This document shows positions 41,087 to 50,397 of a stretch of DNA of 64,000 bases, one piece after another (positions within the stretch are counted from its first letter, which is position 1; each line of letters starts with the position of its first letter). Position numbers and translations under genes: made by a program. The notes beneath the pieces are model-generated. The model did not search any database. It saw nothing but the letters and a program-made list of their open reading frames with translations, and was not told where the DNA came from. Source of the DNA: JAIBJN01 sp963811635 (lineage in GTDB: Bacteria > Actinomycetota > Thermoleophilia > Gaiellales > Gaiellaceae). The DNA is taken from the NCBI GenBank assembly GCA_963811635.1, contig CAWESB010000019.1, positions 44,822 through 108,821 on the forward strand. The letters run 5' to 3'.

Positions 41087-43868
41087 GCGGCCTCGCGCGT
41101 CGCCGCTTGCGCCGCGCCTCCCGCCGCGCGGCGGCCGCGGTCGCGGCGCCTCCATCGGTGATCGGCTCCTCCTCGGCGGCGATCTCGGCCTCGTCCTCGG
41201 TGGCGCCGACGGGCACGAGCTCCTCCTCGGCCTCGACCGGCTCCTCGGGCGCCCCGTCCGACTTCTCGCCAACCGTGTCGAGCTTCTCCTGGAGGCCGGC
41301 GTCCTTGCGCCGGGCGTACTCCGGCTCGCGCTCCTTGAGGACGGCGAGGAACGGCGTGGCGATGAAGACCGTCGAGAACGCGCCGGAGGCGATGCCGATG
41401 AAGAGCGCGAGCGCGAACTCCTTGAGCGTGTCGCCGCCGAAGAGGATGAGCGAGACGATCGGCAGGAGCGTGATGAAGCTCGTCGCCATCGAGCGGCGAA
41501 TCGTCTCCCAGAGCGACTGGTTGGCGATGGCCGCGAAGCTCGACTTGCGCATGAGCGGGATGTTCTCGCGCACGCGGTCGAAGATGATGATCGTGTCGTA
41601 CATCGAGTACCCGAGGATGGTGAGCAGGGCGGCCACGGTCGCGGCCGTCACCTCCCACCCGAAGAGCGCGTACACGCCCATCGCGACCGTCACGTCGTAG
41701 AACAGGGCCCGGAAGATCGGGAGCGCGAAGACGAACTCGAAGCGGATCGTCACGTAGATGACGATCAGGATGAGCGAGGCGACGACCGCGTAGATGGCGC
41801 TGCGGACGATCTGCTTGCTGAAGCTCCCGGAGACGTTGCGGATGCCGATCGACTCGGCCCCGAGGTCGTTCTGGAGCGCGCGCGTGATCTCGTTCTGCTC
41901 GTTCGTCGTCAGCGACTCGGTCTTGATCTGGAACTGGGTGTACTTCCCGTTCGACTCGTCGCCGCGGCCCTGGATGACGGCGGCGGTGCGTCCGATGCCG
42001 GACATCTCGCCGCGGACGTCCTCGACCGACGTCGGCTCGGGCGTCTCGAACGTGACCTGGCTTCCGCCCTCGAAGTCGATGCCGAGGTTGAGCCCCTTGA
42101 AGACGATCGCCGCGATCGAGAGGACGAGCAGCGCGGTTGCGATCGAGAACCAGATCCGCCGCTTGCCGACGATGTCGATCTTCTGCCAGTCGGGGATCTT
42201 CTGGGCGCTCGCGCCCATGAACTTGGGGTTGTCGAACCACTGGAAGCGCGCGAGGACGCCGAGGAGCGCGCGGGTGGCGAGCACCGCCGTGAACATCGAG
42301 ATGAGCGTCCCGAGCAGCAGCATGAGCGCGAACCCGCGCACGCCGCCCGTCGCGACCAAGAAGAGAACGCCCGCCGTGATCATGGTCACGACGTTCGCGT
42401 CGACGATCGTGGCGAAGCCCTTGCGGTAGCCGGTCGCGATCGCGGCGCGCACGGATCTGCCTCCGCGCACCTCTTCCTTGATGCGTTCGAAGATGACGAT
42501 GTTCGCATCGGCCGCAACGCCGATCGTGAGGATGATCCCCGCGATCCCCGGCAGCGTCATCGTCACGTTGAAGGCCAGGATCGCCCCGTAGAGGAAGATC
42601 CCGTAGACGATCAGGCCGATGATGGCGACGACGCCGAGGAAGCGGTAGACGAGCAGCAGGAAGAGCGCGACCGCGAGGAGGCCGCCGATGCCGGCGATCA
42701 GCGCCTGGCGGAGCGAGTCCTCGCCGAGCGTCGCCGAGACCTGCGTCGAGTCGACCTGCACGAACTCCACGGGGAGGGCGCCGGTCTGGAGGACGAGCGC
42801 GAGGTCCTTCGCCTCCTGGATCGAGTCGAGGCCGCTGATCTGGGCGCTGCCGCCCGAGATCCCGTCCGCGAGCTGCGGGTCGGTGAAGTCGATGATCGGG
42901 AAGGAGCGGATCTCGCCGTCGAGGACGATGGCGAAGCTCTGCGCGAATCTGCGCTCCTCCTCGACCCCCTGTGCGCCCGCGAGCTGGGCCTGCTGGGCGC
43001 CGCGCTGAGCGAGCCTCCGGGTGATGTCGTGGAACTTGTCGCCGCCCTCGTCCGTGAAGTCGAGGAGGACGATCGGCTCGCCCGTCTGCGGGTCGAAGTC
43101 CTGGCGCGTGCCGTCGGCGTTGAGATCGTCACCCGTCAGCTCCGGGATCGGGTTCTCGGAGTTGTTCGGCTGGTACTTGTAGAGGTAGTACCAGGGCTGG
43201 GCGGCGCTGACGCCGCCGGGGCACGACTGGGCGGCCGCGTCTGGATCGTCGGCGTTGGCCGTGCTCCCGCAGGTGAGGATCGACTTGTTGCTGGGGACGA
43301 CGTAGAACGTGGACCCCTCGGGCGCCTTGCCGCCCTCGACCTGCTGGAGCAGCTCCTGCTTCGTCGGGGCCGGGCCGGCGAGGCGCTCCTTCTTGTCGCC
43401 GTAGAGGTACCACTCGCGGGCGGTCGTCCCCTCCGGGAGCTTGTCCTCCGCGGTCAGGAGCGGGAGGAGCGTCGCGCTGGGGACGGGGTTGCCGTTCGCG
43501 TCCTGGGAGAGCGGGTCGACGTCGCCCTGGAGGTCGTAGAACTCGAGCTGGGCAGTCTGGCCGATCAGCGCCGCCGCGCGCGGGGCGTCGAAGACGCCGG
43601 CGAGGTCGACGACGATCTGGTTCGGCTCCTGCTTGCGGATCTCAGGCTCGGAGACGCCGATCTTGTCGACGCGCTGGCGAATGATCTCGACCGAGCGGTC
43701 GAGGTCCGCGTCCGTCAGCTCCTGCCCGGCCTCCGGCCGCGCCTCGAGCACCACCTCGAGCCCGCCCTGGAGGTCGAGGCCGAGCGTCGGCTCGCGGAAG
43801 TAGCCGAGCGTCAGCACGCCGACGATCGCGCCGAAGAGAACGAGAAGGATGAGGAGGTAGCGACGCAC
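41070..43868 (-). CDS. secDF: protein translocase SecD-SecF fusion
   Basis: A 932-residue fused RND-type accessory factor that uses the proton gradient to pull proteins out of the SecYEG channel. The SecD half starts with a membrane helix and GLDLQGGLEVVLEARPE, a long periplasmic P1 domain with two Cys, then six helices with GVAADANIVIFERIKEE. The SecF half starts at about residue 570 (GIDFEGGSQVTFE) and includes GYSMYDTIIIFDRVREN. An acidic-then-basic tail of about 80 residues ends the protein. Start GTG 43868. Actinobacteria usually keep secD and secF apart, so the fusion is notable. Confidence 0.95.
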   Translation of the reverse strand: MRRYLLILLVLFGAIVGVLTLGYFREPTLGLDLQGGLEVVLEARPEAGQELTDADLDRSVEIIRQRVDKIGVSEPEIRKQEPNQIVVDLAGVFDAPRAAALIGQTAQLEFYDLQGDVDPLSQDANGNPVPSATLLPLLTAEDKLPEGTTAREWYLYGDKKERLAGPAPTKQELLQQVEGGKAPEGSTFYVVPSNKSILTCGSTANADDPDAAAQSCPGGVSAAQPWYYLYKYQPNNSENPIPELTGDDLNADGTRQDFDPQTGEPIVLLDFTDEGGDKFHDITRRLAQRGAQQAQLAGAQGVEEERRFAQSFAIVLDGEIRSFPIIDFTDPQLADGISGGSAQISGLDSIQEAKDLALVLQTGALPVEFVQVDSTQVSATLGEDSLRQALIAGIGGLLAVALFLLLVYRFLGVVAIIGLIVYGIFLYGAILAFNVTMTLPGIAGIILTIGVAADANIVIFERIKEEVRGGRSVRAAIATGYRKGFATIVDANVVTMITAGVLFLVATGGVRGFALMLLLGTLISMFTAVLATRALLGVLARFQWFDNPKFMGASAQKIPDWQKIDIVGKRRIWFSIATALLVLSIAAIVFKGLNLGIDFEGGSQVTFETPEPTSVEDVRGEMSGIGRTAAVIQGRGDESNGKYTQFQIKTESLTTNEQNEITRALQNDLGAESIGIRNVSGSFSKQIVRSAIYAVVASLILIVIYVTIRFEFVFALPIFRALFYDVTVAMGVYALFGWEVTAATVAALLTILGYSMYDTIIIFDRVRENIPLMRKSSFAAIANQSLWETIRRSMATSFITLLPIVSLILFGGDTLKEFALALFIGIASGAFSTVFIATPFLAVLKEREPEYARRKDAGLQEKLDTVGEKSDGAPEEPVEAEEELVPVGATEDEAEIAAEEEPITDGGAATAAAARREARRKRRRARPHGRAR

Positions 43869-43886
43869 GGTGGGCCGGGTTACGCC

Positions 43887-44273
43887 TTAGCGGCTCGTCT
43901 GTTCCTCGGCAACAGGCTCCGGATCCTCGAACGCCTCCGGTTCGGGCGCTTCGTCCGGCTCGGGAGCCTCCTCGGCCTCGGGGGCCTCCTCGGCCTCGTC
44001 GGCCATGCGGGCGGCCTCCTCGGGCGGCACTTTGTTGGCGATTGCCCGGCGGGAGACGGCGATGCGGACATCGGCGTCGACCTCGAGCTGGACGCGCTCG
44101 TCGTCGATGCCGGTTACCTCGCCGTAGATGCCCCCGGCGGTGACGACCTCGTCCCCGACGGACAGGTTCTCGAGCATCTCCTGGTGACGCTTGGTCTGCT
44201 GGCGCTGCGGACGGATCAGCAGCAGGTACAGGAACACGAGCATCACGAGGAAGAAGATGAAGATCGGGTCCAC
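43887..44273 (-). CDS. yajC: preprotein translocase subunit YajC
   Basis: A 128-residue protein with one N-terminal membrane helix (PIFIFFLVMLVFLYLLLI), the signature RPQRQQTKRHQEM and the small beta domain LSVGDEVVTAGGIYGEVTGI. The last 35 residues are an acidic Pro/Glu/Ala repeat. It partners SecDF. Start GTG 44273 has AGGAGG 8 nt upstream. It lies 18 nt ahead of secDF. Confidence 0.93.
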   Translation of the reverse strand: MDPIFIFFLVMLVFLYLLLIRPQRQQTKRHQEMLENLSVGDEVVTAGGIYGEVTGIDDERVQLEVDADVRIAVSRRAIANKVPPEEAARMADEAEEAPEAEEAPEPDEAPEPEAFEDPEPVAEEQTSR

Positions 44274-44389
44274 TTGCAGAGCCTCCTAGCAGGCTGCCTC
44301 AACTGCCCCGCGGCGCTCCTCCGAAGCGTCCGCGAGGTCGACGAATGCGCACATCGTGCGGGAAAAAGGTATCAGGCCCGCGCCGCTCC

Positions 44390-45490
44390 TCAGACGGGGA
44401 GACGCTCCAGCGCCTCCCGCTTGAAGTCGGCGAACGCTCCCCGCTCGACGGCCTCGCGGGCGCCGGCTGTCAGGTCGAGCAGGAAGCGGACGTTGTGCTC
44501 GGAGAGGAGGACGAGGGCGAGCAACTCCTGCTGGTTCACGAGGTGGCGGATGTAGGCGCGCGAGAAGCCTGTGCAGGCCCGGCACGGGCAGCCCTCCTGC
44601 AGCGGCGCGGCGTCGCGCGCGAAGCGGGCGTTCTTGAGGTTGAGCCGTCCCTCCCACGACAGCGCCGTCCCGGTCCTCCCCAGCCGCGTCGGGAGAACGC
44701 AGTCGAACATGTCCACCCCGCGCTCGACCACCTCGAGGATCCCCGCCGGGTCGCCGATCCCCATGAAGTAGCGCGGCTTGTCCGCGGGAAGGAGCGGCGC
44801 CGACCACGCGACGGTGTCGAGCATGGTCTCGCGATCTTCCCCGACGCTCAGGCCGCCGAGGGCGTTGCCGTCGAAGGCGAGGGCACCGATCTCGTCGATG
44901 GACCTGCGGCGGAGCTCCGGGTCCGTGCCTCCCTGCGCGATGCCGAAGAGCAGCTGTCCGTCGGCCCGCGGGGCTGCGAGCTGCCGCTCCGCCCACCGCG
45001 TCGTCCGGGTGGCCGCGACCGCGAGGTCAGCCGTCGAAGCGTCGGCGGGCAGGCAGATATCGAGGCACATGGCGATGTCGGAGCCGAGCTGCCGCTGGAT
45101 CGCGGCCGCCGCTTCCGGCGTCAAGTGCGCCTCCTCGCCGTCGTAGACGGAGCGGAAGGTGACGCCCTCGTCGTCGGCGCGGACAATCGTGTGACGAAGG
45201 GAGAAGACCTGGAAGCCGCCCGAGTCCGTCAGGATCGGGCCGTCCCAGCTCATGAAGCGGTGCAGGCCGCCGAGCTCGGCGATCACCCCCTCGCCGGGGC
45301 GGAAGTGCAGGTGGTACGTGTTGCCGAGCAGGATCGTCGTCCCCAGCTCGCGCAGCCGCTCCGGGTCGAGGCCCTTGACGGTCGCCTTCGTCCCCACCGG
45401 CATGAACGCCGGTGTCGGCACCTCGCCGTGCGCCGTCCGAAGCACACCGGCCCGGGCCTGCCCGTCCGCCGCGGTCACCGTGAAGCTCAC
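44390..45490 (-). CDS. tgt: tRNA-guanine transglycosylase
   Basis: A 366-residue TIM-barrel enzyme that exchanges guanine-34 of GUN tRNAs for preQ1. Seen are PTPAFMPVGTKATVKGL, catalytic Asp in ILTDSGGFQVFSL, FGIAQGGTDPELR, the nucleophile region FDCVLPTRLGRTGTAL and the zinc site CPCRACTGFSRAYIRHL. I use GTG 45490 (GGGAG 6 nt upstream, normal family N-terminus); GTG 45517 is an alternative. It is downstream of queA on the same strand. Confidence 0.94.
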   Translation of the reverse strand: MSFTVTAADGQARAGVLRTAHGEVPTPAFMPVGTKATVKGLDPERLRELGTTILLGNTYHLHFRPGEGVIAELGGLHRFMSWDGPILTDSGGFQVFSLRHTIVRADDEGVTFRSVYDGEEAHLTPEAAAAIQRQLGSDIAMCLDICLPADASTADLAVAATRTTRWAERQLAAPRADGQLLFGIAQGGTDPELRRRSIDEIGALAFDGNALGGLSVGEDRETMLDTVAWSAPLLPADKPRYFMGIGDPAGILEVVERGVDMFDCVLPTRLGRTGTALSWEGRLNLKNARFARDAAPLQEGCPCRACTGFSRAYIRHLVNQQELLALVLLSEHNVRFLLDLTAGAREAVERGAFADFKREALERLPV

Positions 45491-45611
45491 GTCACGCTCC
45501 CGTGTCGCCTCCGGCACGGTCCGCGCGCCACGCGCGCGTCGTTTCGCTGTAGCCTCGAAGGCGGGTGGTGGGATGGGGTGCCCCGGACCACTACACGCGC
45601 ACGCGACCGGG

Positions 45612-46553
45612 TCACAGGATCAGCATCGCGTCGCCGAAGGAGTAGAAGCGGTACCGCTCCTCGATCGCCGTGCGGTACAGGCGCCGGGTCTCGTCCACGC
45701 CGGCGAACGCCATCACCAGGGCGAGCAGCGTCGAGCGCGGCAGGTGGAAGTTCGTCACGAGCGCGTTCACGCGCCGGAACTCGAAGCCCGGTGTCACGAA
45801 CAGGCTCGTCCGCCCTGCGAGCGGGGCGCCACGGGCGAGTGACTCGAGCACGCGCACGGTCGTCGTCCCGACCCCGACGACGCGCTCGGCCCCGGCGATC
45901 CGCTCCCACACGCCTGCCTCGACGGCGTAGCGCTCGCTGTGGATCTCGTGCTCGTCCAGGGTCTCGGCGGTCACCGGGCGGAAGGTATCGAGGCCGACGT
46001 GCAATGTGATCCGCTCCGGGCCCAGCTCGGCCAGCAGCTCCGGCGTGAAGTGGAGCCCGGCGGTGGGCGCTGCGGCAGAGCCCTCCTCCTCGGCGTAGAC
46101 GGTCTGGTAGCGCTCGGGGTCGCCGAGAGGCTCGACGATGTACGGGGGCAGCGGCGCCTCGCCCGCCGGCCGCCCCTGGAGGCGGACGAGCCACCGGCCC
46201 TCGCCGCGGTGCTCGACGAGCTCGACCTCGCCCAGCTGCATCCCCGCCCGCAGGCGCTTCGTCGGCCGGGCGAGCGCCTCCCACAGGCCGTCCTCCACGG
46301 GCTCGAGCAGGAGGACCTCGGCCTCGCCGCCCGTCGGCCGGCGCACGCGGAGCCGAGCCGGAACGACGCGCGTGTCGTTGACGACGACCAGCGAGGGCTC
46401 GGGGAGCTCGGCGGGCAGGTCACGGAAGTGCCGGTGACGCACGACCCCGGTCGCGCGCTCGTACACGAGAAGGCGGGACTCGTCGCGCCGGTCGAGCGGC
46501 CGCTGGGCGATCAGCTCGGGCGGGAGGTCGTAGTCGAGCTCGTCTGTCCTCAT
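45612..46553 (-). CDS. queA: S-adenosylmethionine:tRNA ribosyltransferase-isomerase
   Basis: A 313-residue enzyme that transfers and rearranges the ribosyl group of SAM onto preQ1-tRNA to give epoxyqueuosine. Motifs are DLPPELIAQRPLDRRDESRL, VVVNDTRVVPARL, TAGLHFTPELL, HVGLDTFRPV and TNFHLPRSTLLALVMAF. ATG 46553 is the start. With tgt next to it and queG at 61.7 kb, the tRNA-side steps of queuosine synthesis are all in this window. Confidence 0.95.
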   Translation of the reverse strand: MRTDELDYDLPPELIAQRPLDRRDESRLLVYERATGVVRHRHFRDLPAELPEPSLVVVNDTRVVPARLRVRRPTGGEAEVLLLEPVEDGLWEALARPTKRLRAGMQLGEVELVEHRGEGRWLVRLQGRPAGEAPLPPYIVEPLGDPERYQTVYAEEEGSAAAPTAGLHFTPELLAELGPERITLHVGLDTFRPVTAETLDEHEIHSERYAVEAGVWERIAGAERVVGVGTTTVRVLESLARGAPLAGRTSLFVTPGFEFRRVNALVTNFHLPRSTLLALVMAFAGVDETRRLYRTAIEERYRFYSFGDAMLIL

Positions 46554-46585
46554 GCGGTCCGACGCCAAGGGTAGATTCCGCGCCC

Positions 46586-47053
46586 ATGGATCGCGACGCA
46601 CTCCAGCGGGCGCAGGCCCGCATCGCCGAGGCGCGAGCGGAGCGCCCGAACCGCGCAGATCTCGAGGACGCGCTCGAGCGGGCCGAGACCGCGCTCGACC
46701 AGCTGGCCCGGACGGCGGCCGAGCTGGAGACCACCGTGCCCGAGCGGCTCGGGAGCGCGATCGAGGAGGGCATGAAGGCCGAGGTCCTCCCCGTCGCCCG
46801 GCAGATCGCCGAGGTCCGCGGGCTGACCGGCCAGGTCGTCAGGCGACTCGAGAGCCTGCAGGCGGAGATCGCCGCGGAGCGCCGCGAGCGGCTGGAGGAC
46901 CTGGCGCTCCTCGTCGAGCTGATCGGCTCCGGCTGGCGGGGCGTCGAGCGCCGCCTCGACCGGGCCGAGCGGATCCTCGATCGTATCGAGCGCTCGCTCG
47001 AGGAGCGGCCCGGCGCCGCCCTCTACCGCATCGACGGCCTCCAGGCGCAGTAG
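46586..47053 (+). CDS. coiled-coil hypothetical protein
   Basis: A 155-residue, almost fully helical protein rich in Ala, Glu, Arg and Leu (ALERAETALDQLARTAAELE, AERRERLEDLALLVELIGSG). Heptads run through most of its length; no signal or membrane segment. Divergent from queA (32 nt) and ends 3 nt before the convergent histidine kinase gene. No function recognised. Confidence 0.65.
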   Translation: MDRDALQRAQARIAEARAERPNRADLEDALERAETALDQLARTAAELETTVPERLGSAIEEGMKAEVLPVARQIAEVRGLTGQVVRRLESLQAEIAAERRERLEDLALLVELIGSGWRGVERRLDRAERILDRIERSLEERPGAALYRIDGLQAQ

Positions 47054-47055
47054 AC

Positions 47056-48435
47056 CTAGGCCGCCGGCAGGCGCAGCTCGAAGCGCGAGCCGCGACCGAC
47101 CACCGAGTCGAGCTTGAGGTCGCCGCCCAGCGCCTGCGCGAGCTCCCGCGAGATGGCGAGGCCGAGCCCGGTCCCTTCGCCAGTCTCGGTCACGAACGGC
47201 CGGAAGACACGGTCGCGGTCGACCGGCTCGATTCCCGGGCCCGAGTCGGTCACGGCCAAGAAGACCGAGCCGTTGCCCTTCTGGAGCGCGAGCGAGATGG
47301 AGCCGCCGTCTGGCGTCCACGAAAAGGCGTTCGAGAGCAGGTTCGAGACGATCTGGAGGACGCGGTCGCCGTCGGTCGTGACCACCGGGTCGTCGCGGAG
47401 CGCCAGCTCGTAGCGGATGTCGCGCTGCCGGGCCTCCTCGGCGAAGGACTGGTAGCCCTGTTCGACCAGCCGCCTGAGCTCGACTTCCTCCTCCTCGAGC
47501 GTGAAGACGTGCGCCTCGAGCCGGGCGAGGTCGACGAGGTCGCCGACGAGCCGCGCAAGCCGGTCCGTGGCCACCCGGATGACGTCGAGCGAGGCCTCCC
47601 GCGCCTCGGAGTCGTCGGCCAGCCCCTCACGGAGCGCGGAAACGTGGCCGCGGATGGCGGTCAGCGGTGTGCGAAGCTCGTGCGAGACCCGGACGAGGAA
47701 GTTGCGCTCGTGCGCCTCGGCCTCGGCGAGCCGCTCGGTCATCTCGTTGAAGCGCTCCGTCAGGTGCGAGATCTCGTCGCTCGAGCTCGGCACGGGCAGC
47801 TCGGTCGAGTAGCGCCGGGCCGCGACCTCGTCGGCCGCGTGCGTGAGCGCGAGCACCGGCTTCGTGATGCGGCGGCTGAGATACCAGACGAGCCCGACCG
47901 CGACCCCGAGGCCGGCGAGAAACGCCAGGCCGAGTCGCTTCATCAGGTCGACCCAGCGCTCCTGGAGCTCGGCCCGCGGCTTCGCGACGATGATCGCCCC
48001 GAAGGTCTCGTCGCCGAGCGTGATCGGGTACGCGGCCGCGAGGTACGTCCGCTCCATGTTCGGCGGCTGGAACTCGAACGTCTGCACCTTTCCCTCGTTC
48101 AGGGCCTGCTCCTCCAGCAGGCTCATGGGCAGCGTCTCCAGCCCGGAGGCCTGGCCCGGGAAGATCTCGACCCCGGCGTAGTAAAGCTGGGAGCCGGTCG
48201 CCTCCTCGAGCAGCGGCGGCGCGAATCGTGGCGCGTCCCGCGTGTCGTCGACGCTCGCGGTCGCCTGCTGCGTGTACAGCTGGGCGAGGCCGCGCGCCTG
48301 CCGCTCGAGCTCGCCGAGCGTGCGGTCGCGCGTGTCCTCCTGAAAGAAGCGCACGGCGATCCCCGCCGTGACGAGCGCGGCGACCAGCACGCCCAGCAGG
48401 AAGATCGCGGGAAGCCGGAAGCGCAGCGAGCGCAC
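47056..48435 (-). CDS. sensor histidine kinase (HAMP-HisKA-HATPase)
   Basis: A 459-residue membrane kinase. TM1 is at about 8-30, an extracytoplasmic sensor at 31-165, and TM2 at about 166-186. HAMP (RRITKPVLALTHAADEVAAR) and HisKA with His252 in VRVSHELRTPLTAI follow. The HATPase has the N box QIVSNLLSNAFSWTPDG, G1 DSGPGIE and G2 GEGTGLGLAISREL. It lies 9 nt downstream of the PhoB-like regulator on the same strand and is its likely partner. The signal is unknown. Confidence 0.93.
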   Translation of the reverse strand: MRSLRFRLPAIFLLGVLVAALVTAGIAVRFFQEDTRDRTLGELERQARGLAQLYTQQATASVDDTRDAPRFAPPLLEEATGSQLYYAGVEIFPGQASGLETLPMSLLEEQALNEGKVQTFEFQPPNMERTYLAAAYPITLGDETFGAIIVAKPRAELQERWVDLMKRLGLAFLAGLGVAVGLVWYLSRRITKPVLALTHAADEVAARRYSTELPVPSSSDEISHLTERFNEMTERLAEAEAHERNFLVRVSHELRTPLTAIRGHVSALREGLADDSEAREASLDVIRVATDRLARLVGDLVDLARLEAHVFTLEEEEVELRRLVEQGYQSFAEEARQRDIRYELALRDDPVVTTDGDRVLQIVSNLLSNAFSWTPDGGSISLALQKGNGSVFLAVTDSGPGIEPVDRDRVFRPFVTETGEGTGLGLAISRELAQALGGDLKLDSVVGRGSRFELRLPAA

Positions 48436-48444
48436 GGCTAAAGC

Positions 48445-49221
48445 TTAGGACGCGCGGGCGGCCTTGGGCTCCGGCGAGACCTTGTAGCCGACGCCCCACA
48501 CCGTCACGATCGGGCAGGCATCGCCGAGCTTGCGCCGGAGCTGCCGCACGTGGACGTCGACCGTTCGCGTGTCTCCCGCGAACGTGTAGCCCCAGACCCG
48601 CTCGAGCAGCTGGTCGCGCGTCAGCACGAGCCCGCGGTGGTCGAGCAGGTCCCAGAGCAGGTCGAACTCCTTCGGCGCCAGCTGCACCTCCTCGCCGACG
48701 ACGGTGACCTCGCGGCGGCCGGCGTCGACTCGCAGGCTGCCGTGTTCGTGGACGGAGCTGACGAACTCCCGCCGTTCCGGGCCCGAGCGGCGGAGGATCG
48801 ACTTCACACGGGCGACGAGCTCGCCCGGGTTGAACGGCTTCGTCAGGTAGTCGTCCGCGCCCACCTCGAGGCCGATGATCTTGTCGATGTCCTCGTCCCG
48901 CGCGCTGAGCATGAGAATGGGGACGTCGGAGCGCTGGCGGATGCGGCGGCAGACGTCGATCCCGTCGAGGTCCGGGAGCATGAGGTCGAGGATGATCAGC
49001 GAAGGCGGGTCCGCGCTCGCCTTCTCGATCGCGTCGTTGCCCGTGTCCGCGACGCGCACGACGAAGCCCGCCCGCTTGAGATACATCCCGACAAAGGAAG
49101 CGATGCTCGACTCGTCCTCGACGACGAGGATCGTCTGTTTGGCCCCGACCACGGGCTCGTATGGTGGCACACTGTCCGGCTGCCCGGCGGCGGTGACGCG
49201 CTTACGTGCGGTGGAGGACAT
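48445..49221 (-). CDS. PhoB/OmpR-type response regulator
   Basis: A 258-residue regulator. The receiver has TILVVEDESSIAS, the phospho-acceptor Asp in LIILDLMLPDLDG and Lys in DDYLTKPFNPGE. The winged helix has VQLAPKEFDLLWDLLDHRGL and DVHVRQLRRKLGD. The first about 28 residues precede the receiver, so translation may start later, at a GTG inside this stretch. The ATG at 49221 overlaps the secreted-protein gene by 20 nt. Partner: kinase at 47056. Confidence 0.92.
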   Translation of the reverse strand: MSSTARKRVTAAGQPDSVPPYEPVVGAKQTILVVEDESSIASFVGMYLKRAGFVVRVADTGNDAIEKASADPPSLIILDLMLPDLDGIDVCRRIRQRSDVPILMLSARDEDIDKIIGLEVGADDYLTKPFNPGELVARVKSILRRSGPERREFVSSVHEHGSLRVDAGRREVTVVGEEVQLAPKEFDLLWDLLDHRGLVLTRDQLLERVWGYTFAGDTRTVDVHVRQLRRKLGDACPIVTVWGVGYKVSPEPKAARAS

Positions 49222-49696
49222 AGGTGTGGGCGGTGCGCGGCCACCTGTGCCAACCGCCGTTCCCGATCCGATACTGGCCCGGCGGCCCCGACTGGAACGC
49301 GTCCAAAGTCAACGAGCCCCTGACCACGCCGGAGGCGAAGATCCCACGGCCGCGGATGACGGCCTGCCAGGGCGCGCCGGCCTGGCCACTCGAGACGCGG
49401 CAGCGGAGGTTGGGGCCGCTGTACTCCACCGTGCTCGGGCGAACCCGGCGGCCTGCCTTGTTGCAGCTGATGTTCGGATGCCCGTTCCCCGGGAGGTCGA
49501 CGATGCGGATCACCCCGCCGCGGACGAGGTTCATCAGCACCGATCCGCGACGACTGATCACCGCGCGGCCGTTTCCACCTCGGACCTCGACGAACTCGGA
49601 GCCCGGAGTACGAGAGAACACGGTCCATGAGAATGCGGCATCGGCAACGCCTATCGCGAGGCCCGCGACCAAAACCAGAACCATCACTCGCCGCAT
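49202..49696 (-). CDS. small exported hypothetical protein
   Basis: A 164-residue protein with a signal peptide (VMVLVLVAGLAIGVADA). The mature part is beta-rich (EFVEVRGGNGRAVISRRGSV, GVIRIVDLPGNGHPNISC) with two Cys, and ends in YRIGNGGWHRWPRTAHTYVL. No family recognised. It lies upstream of and overlaps the two-component genes, so it could belong to the sensing system (inference). Confidence 0.65.
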   Translation of the reverse strand: MRRVMVLVLVAGLAIGVADAAFSWTVFSRTPGSEFVEVRGGNGRAVISRRGSVLMNLVRGGVIRIVDLPGNGHPNISCNKAGRRVRPSTVEYSGPNLRCRVSSGQAGAPWQAVIRGRGIFASGVVRGSLTLDAFQSGPPGQYRIGNGGWHRWPRTAHTYVLHRT

Positions 49697-49828
49697 TCGT
49701 CTCGAACTATCTTCTCATGTGGTGAGCCTTCGATTACGGCTTCGTAAGGAAATTGTGAACGCCCTGGACGCACTTGTCGCCGGCGGCGGGTGGCATCCGC
49801 ACGGGGGCCTACCATCGAAGAAGCTCCG

Positions 49829-50086
49829 ATGGATGAACGCGCACGGCACGACCGGACGCTGCGCCTCCTCGAGGCGCGGCTGGAGGGACTCGCCGGAGCC
49901 TCGGAAAGGGCTCCTCGCGCGGCGCTCCGCTTCGACCGCGAGATCGGCGCCGTAGCCGCGGCCACGCGGCACGCGATCGCGCTCGGGCTGATCTCGGCAG
50001 ACGAGGCGGACGCCGTCTGGGCGGCCGTCGCCGGGCGACATCCGGATGCCGAGTGGTGCCGCGCCGGGCCGCGCCTCGCGGCCTGA
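49829..50086 (+). CDS. hypothetical protein, 85 residues
   Basis: ATG 49829 with a weak ribosome-binding site. The sequence is helical and acidic (ISADEADAVWAAVAGRHPDA) with no recognised domain. It converges with the zinc-ribbon gene 2 nt downstream. Codon pattern fits the window, so it is probably real. Confidence 0.5.
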   Translation: MDERARHDRTLRLLEARLEGLAGASERAPRAALRFDREIGAVAAATRHAIALGLISADEADAVWAAVAGRHPDAEWCRAGPRLAA

Positions 50087-50088
50087 GC

Positions 50089-50292
50089 TCAGGCGACGAG
50101 GCGGACCGTGCCGCGCAGGCCGACCGCGTTCTCGCGCTCGTGTCGATCCGTTCGCGCCCAGCCGTCGCGCGTGGCGGTCGGCTCGCACAGGTGGCAGACG
50201 ACGCGGGCAACATGCCGCTCCTCCGCGTTCTCCCAGTAGCGGAAGCGCTCTCCTGCGAGAAGATTTCGACGGCAGAGAGCGCAGAGCGTCAT
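50089..50292 (-). CDS. small zinc-ribbon protein
   Basis: A 67-residue protein from ATG 50292 with two CxxC knuckles: MTLCALCRRNLLAGERFRYW and ARVVCHLCEPTATRDGW. Four Cys suggest one zinc site. No other domain; function unknown. Confidence 0.65.
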   Translation of the reverse strand: MTLCALCRRNLLAGERFRYWENAEERHVARVVCHLCEPTATRDGWARTDRHERENAVGLRGTVRLVA

Positions 50293-50397
50293 CTGCCCCA
50301 CGATCGTAGGGAGGCCGCCGGACGACGCCGTGCCTCGACAGGCGGCCGGCTCGTGCATACTGCCGGCAGTTGCTCAGGGGCCCGGGGTTCGCGACCC

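Noticed and set aside
44310..44360. 22-codon ORF (MCAFVDLADASEERR...) upstream of yajC
   Set aside because: No ribosome-binding site before its ATG; it only ends near the yajC Shine-Dalgarno sequence, so it is probably chance.
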